Positions 10,001-19,712 of a stretch of DNA of 64,000 nt are shown here, one piece after another. The number at the start of each line of letters is the position of its first letter. Position 1 is the stretch's first letter. The notes under the pieces were generated by a model. It was not told the DNA's origin. It worked only from the letters and a program-made list of their open reading frames with translations, and ran no database searches. Both the position numbers and the translations under genes were made by a program. Source of the stretch: JAFEDN01 sp963818985 (GTDB lineage: Bacteria > Pseudomonadota > Gammaproteobacteria > Coxiellales > Coxiellaceae); the NCBI GenBank assembly GCA_963818985.1, contig CAWFUJ010000008.1, forward strand, positions 1 to 64,000, read 5' to 3'.

Positions 10001-13000
10001 ATGAAATTTTATAAACAACCATTGCCAGCTTACAATGAATTGCGACAAGCAATTATCCAAGCCTATCGTGGTGATGAAGCCAGCTATATTAAAAATTTAT
10101 TATCTTTAGTAAATTTTTCTCAGGAAATGGAACAAAAAATACGTGATACTGCCGCTGATTTAGTGGCTACCGTGCGCAAACAAACTCAGCAATTAACAGG
10201 CATAGAAGCGCTGATCATGCATTATGATTTGTCCACCACCGAAGGTATTATGCTGATGTGCATTGCTGAGTCTTTGTTGCGTATCCCCGACAAAGAAACC
10301 GAAAATTTATTAATACGCGATAAATTGACCAGTGCCAATTGGCAAAACCATCTCGGTAAAAGTCAATCAGCGTTTGTTAATTTGACGACTTGGGGACTTG
10401 CTTTAACAGGCAGAATTTTAGATAGTCACCAACCTGAATATCAATTTGATAGGTTATGGAATAAACTGCTTCGGCGCGCTGGAGAACCCGTGATCCGGAA
10501 GGCGATCTTTGAGGCCGTCAAAATTATGGGGAATCAATTTGTAGTTGGGCATAGCATCGATCAAGCTTTAAAAGCCTCGCAACAAATGGTTCAAAAAGGT
10601 TATTTATTTTCTTATGATATGCTGGGAGAAGTTGCACGCACCCGCGAAGATGCCGATCGTTATTTCCGCGCTTACCAACAGGCCATTGCAGAATTAAATC
10701 AAAAACTTCATTTAGATTCTAAAGATATTGTTCATGGACCTGGCATTTCAGTGAAATTATCGGCTTTATATCCCAGATATATTTATACTCATCGAGAAAT
10801 GGCGGTTCCATTTTTAATTGAAAAATTACATACCTTGGCTAAACAAGCCCGTGAAGCAAATATCGCTTTAACTATGGATGCAGAAGAAGCCGATCGTTTA
10901 GAGATGTCTTTGGATATTTTCGAGGCGGTATTTACCCATCCTGATTTCGACGATTGGGAAGGGTTGGGCTTAGCGGTTCAAGCGTATCAAAAGCGCTGTT
11001 TGCCATTGATTAATTGGCTAATTGATTTAGCGCGACAAAAAAATAAGCGCGTGAGTGTTCGTTTGGTTAAAGGCGCTTATTGGGATACAGAAATCAAACT
11101 CACTCAAATAGGTGGGTATAATGATTACCCCGTTTTCACCAGAAAAACGAACACCGATGTGAGTTATTTGGCTGGTGCTCGACAAATTCTTCAAGCGCAA
11201 GATGCCATCTATCCACAATTCGCGACTCATAATGCTTATTCAGTTGCCGCGATTTTAAATATGATGGACCAAGATCAGAGATTTGATTTTGAGTTTCAAA
11301 GTCTACAAGGTATGGGGCGACCCTTGCATGATGAATTAATTGCCAGAGGATTTTTATGCCGAATTTATGGTCCGGTTGGCAGTCATGAGGATTTGTTACC
11401 TTATTTAGTGCGGCGCTTGTTAGAAAACGGAGCCAATAGTTCTTTTGTTAATCAAATTGCCAATGTCAAAACCCCGTTGGAAAAATTAATAGCCAGCCCA
11501 GTGACGTTGGTTCGCAACTATGCAGAAATTCGTAACCCACGGATACCGTTGCCCAAAGATCTTTATGGGAAGGCAAGAGTCAACTCTAAAGGCTTAGATT
11601 TAAGCCACTTAAGCGAACGACAGCAATTAGCTGATCAGATGTCGCAATTTGATAATTATTTATGGCAAGCAACCCCTTTGCGTCAACCCATGAATAATCA
11701 GCTGGCAGAAATAATCAAAAACCCAAGCGATCATCGGCAAATTGTTGGCCACTGTCTATCGGCTAGCAAAACGGATGTGGAGCAAGCCCTGAAAAATGCC
11801 GTACAGGCTTTTGTTGATTGGCAAAAGTACTCCATTGATGAGCGCGCCGATTTATTGTTAAAAGCGGCGGAATTGTTGGAAAAGCATCGAGCTGAATTAA
11901 TTTGCTTAACCGTTCGAGAAGCGGGCAAGACTTTGGCCGCGGGGATTGCTGAAGTTCGCGAGGCGGTGGACTTTTGTCGTTATTACTGCGATATAGCCCG
12001 ACATACACTTACCCCACAAATTTTGCCAGGTCCTACTGGAGAAACTAATACTTTATTTATGCGTGGTCGTGGCCCAATCGTCTGTATCAGTCCTTGGAAT
12101 TTTCCGGTGGCTATTTTTACCGGTCAGATAGCCGCAGCATTGATGGCTGGTAACACAGTGATCGCGAAGCCAGCAGAGCAAACCCCTTTGGTAGCACAGT
12201 GTATCGTGGAATTATTTCATTTGGCAGGTGTACCTAGCGCTGTGTTGCAATTGCTGCCAGGGCGTGGAGAAACAGTGGGAGCGGCGTTGGTGAGTGATCC
12301 GCGCATTCAAGGAGTGATATTCACAGGGTCTACCGACACAGCTAAAGGAATACATAAAACTCTAGCCCAACGACAAGGACCAATTGTGCCGTTAATTGCG
12401 GAAACCGGAGGAATTAATGCGTTAATTGCCGACTCATCCGCATTACCGGAGCAGTTAGTAGCAGATGCGATCACCTCAGCATTTGACAGTGCTGGCCAGC
12501 GCTGTTCGGCATTAAGGGTGCTGTATGTTCAAGAAGAAATTGCCGATAAAGTTATTCATATGTTGCGTGGCGCCATGGCAGAATTAATTGTCGATGATCC
12601 ATGTTATTTAAGCACCGATATTGGCCCATTAATTGATGAGGATGCGCGAAAAAATTTGCAAGCCCATAGTGAAAAAATGCAAAAAGAGGCAAAATTAATT
12701 TATAAAGTTGAATTACCCATTCATAGTGAATATGGAACTTTTTTTCCGCCACAGGCTTATGAATTAGCAGATTTAAAATTATTAACACGAGAAGTGTTTG
12801 GCCCAATATTACATGTAATCCGTTATCAATCTAATCAACTTGATCAAGTGATCGATGCGATCAATAAATTAGGATATGGATTAACATTCGGTATTCAAAG
12901 CCGGATTGATAGCACGATTAATCACATTCAATCGAGAATCCAAGCCGGAAATATTTACGTTAATCGCAATATGATTGGCGCAGTAGTCGGCGTGCAACCA

Positions 13001-13141
13001 TTTGGCGGCTGTAAACTATCTGGCACCGGCCCAAAAGCCGGCGGTCCACATTATTTAACACGTTTATGTGATGAAGTGACTGTCACCATCAATGTCACTG
13101 CCACCGGCGGCAATGCCGAACTTATGACATTGGCTGAATAG
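10001..13141 (+). CDS. putA: Bifunctional proline dehydrogenase / glutamate-semialdehyde dehydrogenase
   Basis: Oxidises proline to glutamate in two steps. The ORF is open from 9860 inside ppa, but the credible start is ATG 10001 (MKFYKQPLPAYNELRQ), giving 1046 residues. It is a short PutA: no N-terminal ribbon-helix-helix DNA-binding domain as in the ~1320-aa E. coli protein, so it is not expected to be an autoregulator. The FAD-dependent dehydrogenase domain spans about 190-500 (KLSALYPRY, RLVKGAYWDTEIK). The aldehyde dehydrogenase domain spans about 560-1030, with PWNFPVAIFTGQ, general-base AETGG and catalytic Cys in SAGQRCSALR. Both active sites look intact. Confidence 0.94.
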   Translation: MKFYKQPLPAYNELRQAIIQAYRGDEASYIKNLLSLVNFSQEMEQKIRDTAADLVATVRKQTQQLTGIEALIMHYDLSTTEGIMLMCIAESLLRIPDKETENLLIRDKLTSANWQNHLGKSQSAFVNLTTWGLALTGRILDSHQPEYQFDRLWNKLLRRAGEPVIRKAIFEAVKIMGNQFVVGHSIDQALKASQQMVQKGYLFSYDMLGEVARTREDADRYFRAYQQAIAELNQKLHLDSKDIVHGPGISVKLSALYPRYIYTHREMAVPFLIEKLHTLAKQAREANIALTMDAEEADRLEMSLDIFEAVFTHPDFDDWEGLGLAVQAYQKRCLPLINWLIDLARQKNKRVSVRLVKGAYWDTEIKLTQIGGYNDYPVFTRKTNTDVSYLAGARQILQAQDAIYPQFATHNAYSVAAILNMMDQDQRFDFEFQSLQGMGRPLHDELIARGFLCRIYGPVGSHEDLLPYLVRRLLENGANSSFVNQIANVKTPLEKLIASPVTLVRNYAEIRNPRIPLPKDLYGKARVNSKGLDLSHLSERQQLADQMSQFDNYLWQATPLRQPMNNQLAEIIKNPSDHRQIVGHCLSASKTDVEQALKNAVQAFVDWQKYSIDERADLLLKAAELLEKHRAELICLTVREAGKTLAAGIAEVREAVDFCRYYCDIARHTLTPQILPGPTGETNTLFMRGRGPIVCISPWNFPVAIFTGQIAAALMAGNTVIAKPAEQTPLVAQCIVELFHLAGVPSAVLQLLPGRGETVGAALVSDPRIQGVIFTGSTDTAKGIHKTLAQRQGPIVPLIAETGGINALIADSSALPEQLVADAITSAFDSAGQRCSALRVLYVQEEIADKVIHMLRGAMAELIVDDPCYLSTDIGPLIDEDARKNLQAHSEKMQKEAKLIYKVELPIHSEYGTFFPPQAYELADLKLLTREVFGPILHVIRYQSNQLDQVIDAINKLGYGLTFGIQSRIDSTINHIQSRIQAGNIYVNRNMIGAVVGVQPFGGCKLSGTGPKAGGPHYLTRLCDEVTVTINVTATGGNAELMTLAE

Positions 13142-13208
13142 CAGAAAATATCTTTCCGTCTGCGATACGAGATGGTTTGGTGGTCGTCATGACAATTGTT
13201 AACAGGCC

Positions 13209-13361
13209 TTATTTTTCCAATTTTTCAGAAAATTTTAAAGCTGTTGTATAGAATTCCTCAAAATCTTTAAGATGATTTTGGACAATCGATGTGACAATAT
13301 CATAATTTATTTCTTTATAAGCATGGGTTGCTATATTGCGAAACCCAACCATTTTTTTCAT
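13209..13361 (-). pseudogene. HEPN (HepT-like) toxin, C-terminal remnant
   Basis: Fifty residues starting MKKMVGFRNIATHAYKEI and ending SEKLEK. The words VGFRNIATHAY carry the HEPN RNase Rx4-6H motif (R..TH) as in the C-terminal half of HepT/DUF86 proteins, which are normally about 130-140 aa. The N-terminal ~80 residues are absent, so this is probably non-functional. It overlaps the 3' end of the MNT remnant by about 47 bases, suggesting that a deletion removed the end of one gene and the start of the other. It is not on common ORF lists because it is short. Confidence 0.6.
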
Positions 13362-13654
13362 TAATCAAAATCACTTGATGGTGCTTATAAATTTGATTAC
13401 CAATAATGGGATCGGCGCTATTCAAACAAATAAGATCAACTTCGCGCGATAGGGCATTATCCAATTTTTGTTTAAGTTCCCATAATTCTAAGGACGAAGG
13501 AATATGCTGGGCATCGTATAATAAGGCGATATCAACATCACTATCGGGCTTAGTGGTGCCCTTAGCATAGGAACCGTATAGCAAAAACAGCAGCCAATCC
13601 TGGTTGCTGACTAAATTGCTCGATGATGATTTTTTTTAAATTTGTTAATTTCAT
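13315..13654 (-). pseudogene. MNT-type nucleotidyltransferase antitoxin, frameshifted
   Basis: The real start is ATG 13654 (MKLTNLKKIIIEQFSQQ). The frame breaks at a T5 run near 13590; removing one T gives GLAAVLLYGSYAKGT, the expected MNT signature LxGSxAxG, followed by PDSDVDIALLY with the Mg-binding DxD. The span is 340 bp, one more than a multiple of three, consistent with one inserted base. The protein also ends early compared with a ~140-aa MNT. In the MntA-HepT system this protein AMPylates the HEPN toxin and so neutralises it; here both partners are damaged. Confidence 0.65.
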
Positions 13655-13704
13655 TTAGATATAATAACATAAATTATCTATGCAAAAAATCCTATTATTT
13701 AATT

Positions 13705-14448
13705 ATGAATAGCGCGCAATTTCGTTTTTATGAAGAACTGAATGATTTTCTTCCTATAGAAAAGCGTAAACAAGATTTTGTTTTTAGTTTTCAAGGTAAT
13801 CCAGCTATTAAAGATGCGATTGAGGCCATAGGGGTTCCGCATGTCGAAGTCGATTTGATTCTAGTCAACGGCGAATCTAAAGATTTTAATTATCCATTAC
13901 GAGACCATGACCAAGTTTCTGTGTATCCGGTGTTTGAAGCATTTGATATTAGCCCTGTGACCCATTTGCGTCCCCAACCTTTGCGCCAGCCTCAGTTTAT
14001 CTTAGACGTACATTTAGGCACTCTGGCTCGCTACCTACGTTTATTAGGTTTTGACGTTTGGTATGATAATGGCTATGATGATGTAGAAATTGTGCGGATT
14101 GCTTTCCAACAAAGCCGAATTATCCTCACTCGCGATTTAGGTCTATTAAAAAATAAAATCGTCACTCGCGGTTATTGGCTGCGAAATGTCAAACCTAAAC
14201 AGCAAGTCAGTGAAGTGTTAGATCGATTTAATTTACGAGAACAAGTTAAAGTTTTTTCGCGTTGTCTGGTTTGCAATGGGTTTATTGAGCCCGTGCCAAA
14301 GCAGGCCATCCTTGATCAACTTCTGCCTAAAACTAAAATGTACTATGAAAAATTTTTTCAATGTCAACAGTGTCATAAAATCTACTGGCAAGGTGCACAT
14401 TTTAAAAAAATGTTGGCCTTAGTCAATGAACTATTGGTGTTTTTCTGA
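13705..14448 (+). CDS. Ubiquitin-like plus Mut7-C RNase domain protein
   Basis: ATG 13705 (MNSAQFRFYEELNDFLP) gives 247 residues; earlier in-frame starts lie in unconvincing upstream sequence. Residues 1-90 resemble the Mut7-C-associated ubiquitin-fold domain, ending DHDQVSVYPVFE. From about 105 the Mut7-C / PIN-like domain begins FILDVHLGTLARYLRLLGFD, with acidic residues in YDDVEI and LTRDLGLL. A zinc ribbon follows: CLVCNGF and CQQCHKIYW. Mut7-C proteins are thought to be RNases; the substrate is unknown. It lies just upstream of mip with 52 bases between them. Confidence 0.75.
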   Translation: MNSAQFRFYEELNDFLPIEKRKQDFVFSFQGNPAIKDAIEAIGVPHVEVDLILVNGESKDFNYPLRDHDQVSVYPVFEAFDISPVTHLRPQPLRQPQFILDVHLGTLARYLRLLGFDVWYDNGYDDVEIVRIAFQQSRIILTRDLGLLKNKIVTRGYWLRNVKPKQQVSEVLDRFNLREQVKVFSRCLVCNGFIEPVPKQAILDQLLPKTKMYYEKFFQCQQCHKIYWQGAHFKKMLALVNELLVFF

Positions 14449-14500
14449 CAGCCTTGTTAAAATTGATGTTTTTAGTTTTCGTTCATTAAGGAGAGAAGAT

Positions 14501-15247
14501 ATGAGTCGCCAGATAATAAACATTCTAATTGGAATGTTAGGATTTTGGATCGGTACCGTCAGTGCTGTGGACAACAGTACATTACCCAATAAGACCGATC
14601 GCCTAAGCTATTCAATGGGGGTTGAAACTGGAAGGTCTTTTAAAAAACATGGCCTGGAAGTGAATCCAAACCTCTTTGCCCAAGGTTTAAGAGATGGCAT
14701 GGCTGACAGCCCAACTCTACTCTCCAACGACGAAATTCATCGCGAATTGCAGGATTTACAAAAAAATTCGAGTAGTAAAATGCAAACTCAAATGCAGCAA
14801 AATGCCAAAAAAAATCGGCAATTAGGCAATGCCTTTTTATCGGCCAATAAAGAACGCCCTGGTGTGGTGACAACAGCCAGCGGATTGCAATATAAAATTA
14901 TTACTCCAGGCAATGGGGTTAAGCCAACGGATAACGATATCGTTAGCGTGGACTACGAAGGACGATTGTTAGACGGCAAAGTATTTGATAGTTCATATGA
15001 ACGTGGGCAACCGACCACTTTCCCCCTCAATGCGGTGATCGCTGGCTGGCAAGAAGCGTTAAAATTAATGCCAGAAGGTTCAACTTGGGAACTTTATATT
15101 CCCTCTGAATTAGCTTATGGCGAGCAAGGCGCACAAGGCGCAATTGGGCCAAATGAAGTATTAATTTTCAAAGTGCATTTGATCTCAGTTCAAAGTCAAC
15201 GCACCCAAGAAAAAAATACTTCTATACCGCCTAAACAATCATCATAA
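14501..15247 (+). CDS. mip: Mip-like FKBP-type peptidyl-prolyl isomerase
   Basis: Catalyses proline isomerisation outside the cytoplasmic membrane. ATG 14501 is preceded by AAGGAGAGA, a strong ribosome-binding site, and yields 248 residues. Residues 1-22 form a signal peptide (IINILIGMLGFWIGTVSA). An N-terminal helical dimerisation region with YSMGVETGRSFKKHGLEVN and a long Gln/Lys-rich helix leads to the FKBP domain from about 125: ASGLQYKIITPGNG, VDYEGRLLDGKVFDSS, IPSELAYGEQGA. The architecture matches Legionella/Coxiella Mip, where it supports infection; a role here is inferred. Confidence 0.9.
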   Translation: MSRQIINILIGMLGFWIGTVSAVDNSTLPNKTDRLSYSMGVETGRSFKKHGLEVNPNLFAQGLRDGMADSPTLLSNDEIHRELQDLQKNSSSKMQTQMQQNAKKNRQLGNAFLSANKERPGVVTTASGLQYKIITPGNGVKPTDNDIVSVDYEGRLLDGKVFDSSYERGQPTTFPLNAVIAGWQEALKLMPEGSTWELYIPSELAYGEQGAQGAIGPNEVLIFKVHLISVQSQRTQEKNTSIPPKQSS

Positions 15248-15278
15248 AAACGCGAAAAGAATAATGAGATAATTTATT

Positions 15279-18200
15279 GTGGTCATATTTTTTCAAGGGC
15301 CTGAAGTTTATACACCATTTCGACTTGCGCAAAAACAGCGGCAGGTTCAGGCCCAGTCAGGAATAATTCAGGATTTACAAGCTGAGTTTTGGTTTTTTGC
15401 CGACGTTGAAGCAGATTGGCAGCCAGAGCAAGCTCAACAAATGTCTTCTATTCTTGGGAGAGGTTGTTCCTTGCAACAACCTCCACCGTTGTCATTATGG
15501 GTGGTGCCGCGCCTGGGCACCATTTCACCCTGGTCCACCAAGGCAACAGAAATTATCCAAAATTGTGGATTAAAACCTTTGTTGCGCATCGAACGAGGGG
15601 TGCGCTACCATTTTCGCCATCTTCCAGATCACCCTGGAGAAAATAATCTTGAATGGCAACGAACTTTATATGATCCATTAACAGAATCGTTATTTGAAGA
15701 TATCGATCATTTAAAGCTTATATTTGCGTCCCATCAGCCACAGCCATTGGCCACCATTGATATTTTGCAGCAAGGCCTTTTTGCCTTACAAACCGCTAAT
15801 CAACAATTGGGTTTGGCTCTAAATGACGTTGAAATAGATTATTTATTAAAAACTTTCCAAAACTTAAAACGCAATCCGACCGATGTGGAATTAATGATGT
15901 TTGCCCAAGTAAACTCCGAGCATTGCCGGCATAAAATCTTTAATGCCAAGTGGGTGATTGATGGCCATCCGCAAGAAAACTCTTTGTTTGGAATGATTCG
16001 CTCTACATTTCAAAATAACCCGCAACAAGTGTTAGTGGCTTACGCTGATAATGCCGCGGTATTAAAAGGTTCAATCATACAAAGATGGTTAATTGATCCT
16101 GAAAGCAAAGAATTTCTGAGCCAGCACGAGCCTGCGCATATTGTTTTAAAAGTAGAAACGCATAATCATCCCACGGCTATTTCGCCTTTCCCAGGTGCTG
16201 CAACCGGCAGCGGGGGAGAAATTCGCGATGAAGCTGCAACCGGCTGCGGAGCAACCCCCAAAGCAGGTTGGGCTGGGTTTTCGGTATCGCATTTACAAAT
16301 TCCAGAATTTTCTCAACCATGGGAAATCGATATCGGCAAACCTAAAGCCATAGCTTCGGCATTAGACATTATGCTGCAGGCCCCGATAGGCGCAGCTGCA
16401 TTTAATAATGAGTTTGGGCGGCCCAACTTAACAGGATATTTCCGGACGTTTTTATTGGCCGTGAAGACAGATTATGGTAAGTCTTATCGTGGGTATCATA
16501 AGCCGATTATGATAGCGGGGGGCATCGGTGCCATTCGTGAAACTCAATTATTTAAAAAATCATTACCTGAAGAAGCGCAATTGATTGTCTTAGGTGGTCC
16601 GGCGATGGCGATTGGTTTGGGCGGAGGCTCTGCTTCATCACGCACGTCGGGTGAAAACGCCGAGCAATTAGATTTTGCTTCGGTACAGCGTGCCAATCCT
16701 GAAATGCAAAGGCGCTGTCAAGAAGTCATTAATACTTGCTGGAGCTTAGGAGAAAAAAATCCGATCCTGAGTATTCATGACGTGGGCGCTGGAGGATTAG
16801 CCAATGCATTACCTGAGCTAGTGGCTGCAAGCGGCAAGGGCGCCAACATAAATTTGCGCGCCATCCCCAATGCAGCACCGGGTATGACCCCTTTAGAAAT
16901 TTGGTGTAATGAGGCCCAGGAAAGATTCGTCTTATCGATTGCTAAAAAAGATTTAGCTTATTTCACCGAAATTGCCCTGCGGGAACGTTGTCCTTTTGCC
17001 GTCGTTGGTGAAGTCACCAACAAACCTGATTTAATTTTAGAAGATCCATTTTTTAATAATACTGCCGTCGATATGCCCATATCAGTTTTGTTTGATGAGA
17101 TGCCGCGTAGTGAGTGCTCTGCGGAACATGCAACTTGGATTATGCCAGGGTGTAAAACTGCAGATATTAACCTAGCAGAAGCAGTGCAAAGAGTTTTGCA
17201 ATTCCCTTGTGTCAGCGGTAAAAGTTTTTTAATTACCATCGGTGATCGCACTGTTGGCGGTTTAGTCGCCCGTGATCAAATGGTGGGGCCTTGGCAAGTA
17301 CCTGTTGCAGACGTGGCGGTGACTTGCGGAGATTATGTGGGTATCGCGGGAGAGGCGATGGCCATTGGTGAACGGGCACCCATCGCGTTAATCCATCCTG
17401 CTGCCGCAGCACGAATGGCCGTGGGTGAAGCGCTGACCAATATAGCAGCGGCGCGAATTGAACATATCAGCAAAATTTCATTATCAGCCAATTGGATGGC
17501 AGCCCCCGATTATAAAGGTGAAGGCGCAGGTTTATTTGCCGCAGTGCAAACCGTTGCCCTTGAGTTATGTCCAGCATTGGGAATATGTATTCCCGTCGGG
17601 AAAGATTCCTTGTCCATGCGAACTCACTGGCAAGCAGAAGACGGTAAAATCATTAATGTGACTGCACCTTTATCATTGATCATAACCGCTGCTGCCCCGG
17701 TGGCTGATGTACGTAGTACTTTAACTCCGCAATTAAGGATAGACCAAGGTCAAAGTCAATTAATTTTAATCGATTTGGGCGAAGGCTGTCATTGCATGGC
17801 CGGATCAGCGCTAGAACAAGTATATGGGACGCTGAGTCAACGTCCACCTGATGTAGACGATCCGGATTTATTAAAACGTTTTTTCCAAGCCATTCAGCTT
17901 CTCAATCAAAAGCAATTATTATTGGCCTATCATGATCGTTCTGATGGAGGGCTATTAACAACCTTATGTGAAATGATGTTTGCCGGTCATGCGGGTATTG
18001 ATATTTACATAGATGATTTAATTGGTAAAGAATTGGGACGCGATCCAGTCGCGGCTTTATTTACCGAAGAATTAGGCGCAGTGATGCAGGTTCGAAAAAA
18101 CGATCTATTTACGGTGATGGATATTTTTCGAGAATATCAATTAACATCGTGTGTGTATGTCATAGGAGAGCCTAATAACAAAGATGAATTGCGGATTGAG

Positions 18201-19187
18201 AGCAACGACCAATTACTGTATCAGCAATCGCGTAGCCAACTGCAACGCTGGTGGATGGAAACCAGCTATCGATTACAGGCTTTGCGTGATAATCCAGAAT
18301 GCGCGCAACAAGAATATGAGAATTTACTATCCACTGATGACCCAGGCCTCTCCGTCAAATTAAGTTTTGATATGAACAAGGATATCAGCGCTCCGTTTTT
18401 AAATTTAAATCCCAAGCCGCGAGTGGCAATTTTAAGAGAGCAGGGTGTCAATGGCTATATGGAAATGGCGGCTGCTTTTGCCCGAGTTGGGTTTAGCTGT
18501 GTCGATGTGCATATGACTGATATTTTATCCGGAAGAATTCGTTTAGAAAATTTTATCGGCTTAGCGGCCGGCGGAGGATTTTCATATGGCGATGTATTGG
18601 GTGCAGGACGAGGTTGGTCGCAATCGATTTTAAATTCTGGTTTATTGCGTGATGAATTTAGTCGATTTTTTCAACGTGCTGATACATTTACTTTAGGTGC
18701 ATGCAATGGCTGTCAGATGCTAGCTGATTTAAAGAGTTTAATTCCAGGTGCGGACTGTTGGCCAGCTTTTAAAACCAATTATTCCGAACAATATGAAGCG
18801 CGAGTGGCGATGGTCGCGATTCAATCTTCTCCCTCCATTTTTTTCCATGGGATGGCTGGTAGTCTTATCCCCGTTGCTGTGGCACATGGCGAAGGTAGAG
18901 CTGAATTTTCAACAGCAAAAGATTTTGCCGAGGTTGAAAAGGCCCAGTTGATTACTTTACGCTATGTGGATCATCATTATAGAGAGACGCAAGCTTATCC
19001 TTATAATCCCAATGGTAGCCCAGGTGGGGTGACTGGCTTAACCACGGCGAATGGCAGAGTGATGATTACCATGCCCCATCCAGAGCGAGTATTCCGCACT
19101 CTACAAAATTCCTGGCACCCAGATAACTGGGGTGAAGATGGACCTTGGTTGCGATTGTTTCAAAATGCCCGTGCTTGGGTGGGATAA
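15279..19187 (+). CDS. purL: Phosphoribosylformylglycinamidine synthase
   Basis: Fourth step of purine synthesis: FGAR plus glutamine and ATP to FGAM. At 1302 residues it is the large single-chain form. The start is GTG 15279 (MVIFFQGPEVYTPF). The N-terminal domain is followed by the two AIR-synthase-like halves (VNSEHCRHKIFNA; KVETHNHPTAISPFPGA; VGKDSLSMRT) and a C-terminal glutaminase domain from about 1045 with VAILREQGVNG, the nucleophile in LGACNGCQML and the His/Glu pair in MPHPERVFR. It is uninterrupted over 3.9 kb, which argues against a uniformly error-prone sequence. Confidence 0.96.
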   Translation: MVIFFQGPEVYTPFRLAQKQRQVQAQSGIIQDLQAEFWFFADVEADWQPEQAQQMSSILGRGCSLQQPPPLSLWVVPRLGTISPWSTKATEIIQNCGLKPLLRIERGVRYHFRHLPDHPGENNLEWQRTLYDPLTESLFEDIDHLKLIFASHQPQPLATIDILQQGLFALQTANQQLGLALNDVEIDYLLKTFQNLKRNPTDVELMMFAQVNSEHCRHKIFNAKWVIDGHPQENSLFGMIRSTFQNNPQQVLVAYADNAAVLKGSIIQRWLIDPESKEFLSQHEPAHIVLKVETHNHPTAISPFPGAATGSGGEIRDEAATGCGATPKAGWAGFSVSHLQIPEFSQPWEIDIGKPKAIASALDIMLQAPIGAAAFNNEFGRPNLTGYFRTFLLAVKTDYGKSYRGYHKPIMIAGGIGAIRETQLFKKSLPEEAQLIVLGGPAMAIGLGGGSASSRTSGENAEQLDFASVQRANPEMQRRCQEVINTCWSLGEKNPILSIHDVGAGGLANALPELVAASGKGANINLRAIPNAAPGMTPLEIWCNEAQERFVLSIAKKDLAYFTEIALRERCPFAVVGEVTNKPDLILEDPFFNNTAVDMPISVLFDEMPRSECSAEHATWIMPGCKTADINLAEAVQRVLQFPCVSGKSFLITIGDRTVGGLVARDQMVGPWQVPVADVAVTCGDYVGIAGEAMAIGERAPIALIHPAAAARMAVGEALTNIAAARIEHISKISLSANWMAAPDYKGEGAGLFAAVQTVALELCPALGICIPVGKDSLSMRTHWQAEDGKIINVTAPLSLIITAAAPVADVRSTLTPQLRIDQGQSQLILIDLGEGCHCMAGSALEQVYGTLSQRPPDVDDPDLLKRFFQAIQLLNQKQLLLAYHDRSDGGLLTTLCEMMFAGHAGIDIYIDDLIGKELGRDPVAALFTEELGAVMQVRKNDLFTVMDIFREYQLTSCVYVIGEPNNKDELRIESNDQLLYQQSRSQLQRWWMETSYRLQALRDNPECAQQEYENLLSTDDPGLSVKLSFDMNKDISAPFLNLNPKPRVAILREQGVNGYMEMAAAFARVGFSCVDVHMTDILSGRIRLENFIGLAAGGGFSYGDVLGAGRGWSQSILNSGLLRDEFSRFFQRADTFTLGACNGCQMLADLKSLIPGADCWPAFKTNYSEQYEARVAMVAIQSSPSIFFHGMAGSLIPVAVAHGEGRAEFSTAKDFAEVEKAQLITLRYVDHHYRETQAYPYNPNGSPGGVTGLTTANGRVMITMPHPERVFRTLQNSWHPDNWGEDGPWLRLFQNARAWVG

Positions 19188-19219
19188 TCTTGTGCACAGA
19201 AGTCTTATATGTAACCCCA

Positions 19220-19297
19220 TCAATATTTCCCACCGTCAGGAATCGCGGGACAATCGCACTGCCGACAAAGTTCGCGCCTGGCGGTGGGAAATATTGA
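19220..19297. repeat. Hairpin repeat element, copy B (78 bp, internally deleted)
   Basis: The terminal arms tcaatatttcccaccgtcag and ctggcggtgggaaatattga pair along their length with one T.G wobble. The inner hairpin of copies A and D is missing; only aatcgcgggacaatcgca and the conserved gccgacaaag remain. It sits between purL and the convergent EncFtn gene. Confidence 0.8.
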
Positions 19298-19378
19298 TTA
19301 CGCAAATGGATTTAATATTGAAAGCTTATAGGGACACCGCTTTCGGAAGACACGCATTTGCGAGTCAATATTGACGAA

Positions 19379-19684
19379 TTAATCTTCATGCTCATGTTCG
19401 ATTTCGATTAATGATTTCTGTGAAAATAAATATTCTTTAAGTTCTTTATCCAATTTGCTGTCACGGCGGCGTATCCACTCTAAGACCATAACCGCATGTT
19501 CTTTTTCTTCGTCACGATTATGGCGTAAAATGGCTTTTAATTCAGGATCTTTACAGGTATCCATGCGTTGGTTGTACCAATCCACCGCTTCCAGCTCTTC
19601 CATCAATGATACAATTGCGCGATGCATATCGCGGGTTTCATCACTTAATTCATCTACGGGTTCGTGATAACCTTCATTAGCCAT
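19379..19684 (-). CDS. Encapsulated-ferritin-like (EncFtn) protein
   Basis: The 101 residues contain HRAIVSLMEELEAVDWYNQR and HNRDEEKEHAVMVLEW, the two-helix EncFtn signature. The expected ferroxidase ligands are present as Glu30, Glu60 and His63. EncFtn oxidises Fe(II) and normally works inside an encapsulin shell, to which a short C-terminal peptide anchors it. Here the C-terminus (SLIEIEHEHED) lacks an LTVGSLRR-like anchor, and no encapsulin gene is next to it. It follows kup on the same strand by 28 bases and has AGGAG before its ATG. It may detoxify iron without a shell, or the shell may be encoded elsewhere. Confidence 0.85.
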   Translation of the reverse strand: MANEGYHEPVDELSDETRDMHRAIVSLMEELEAVDWYNQRMDTCKDPELKAILRHNRDEEKEHAVMVLEWIRRRDSKLDKELKEYLFSQKSLIEIEHEHED

Positions 19685-19712
19685 GTTTTACTCCTCTATA
19701 AGATTATAAAAA

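Noticed and set aside
16958..17251. 97-aa ORF antisense to purL
   Set aside because: Shadow of a highly conserved gene.
19188..19378. Encapsulin gene or fragment near EncFtn
   Set aside because: The only DNA between purL and EncFtn is a hairpin repeat and a short spacer.
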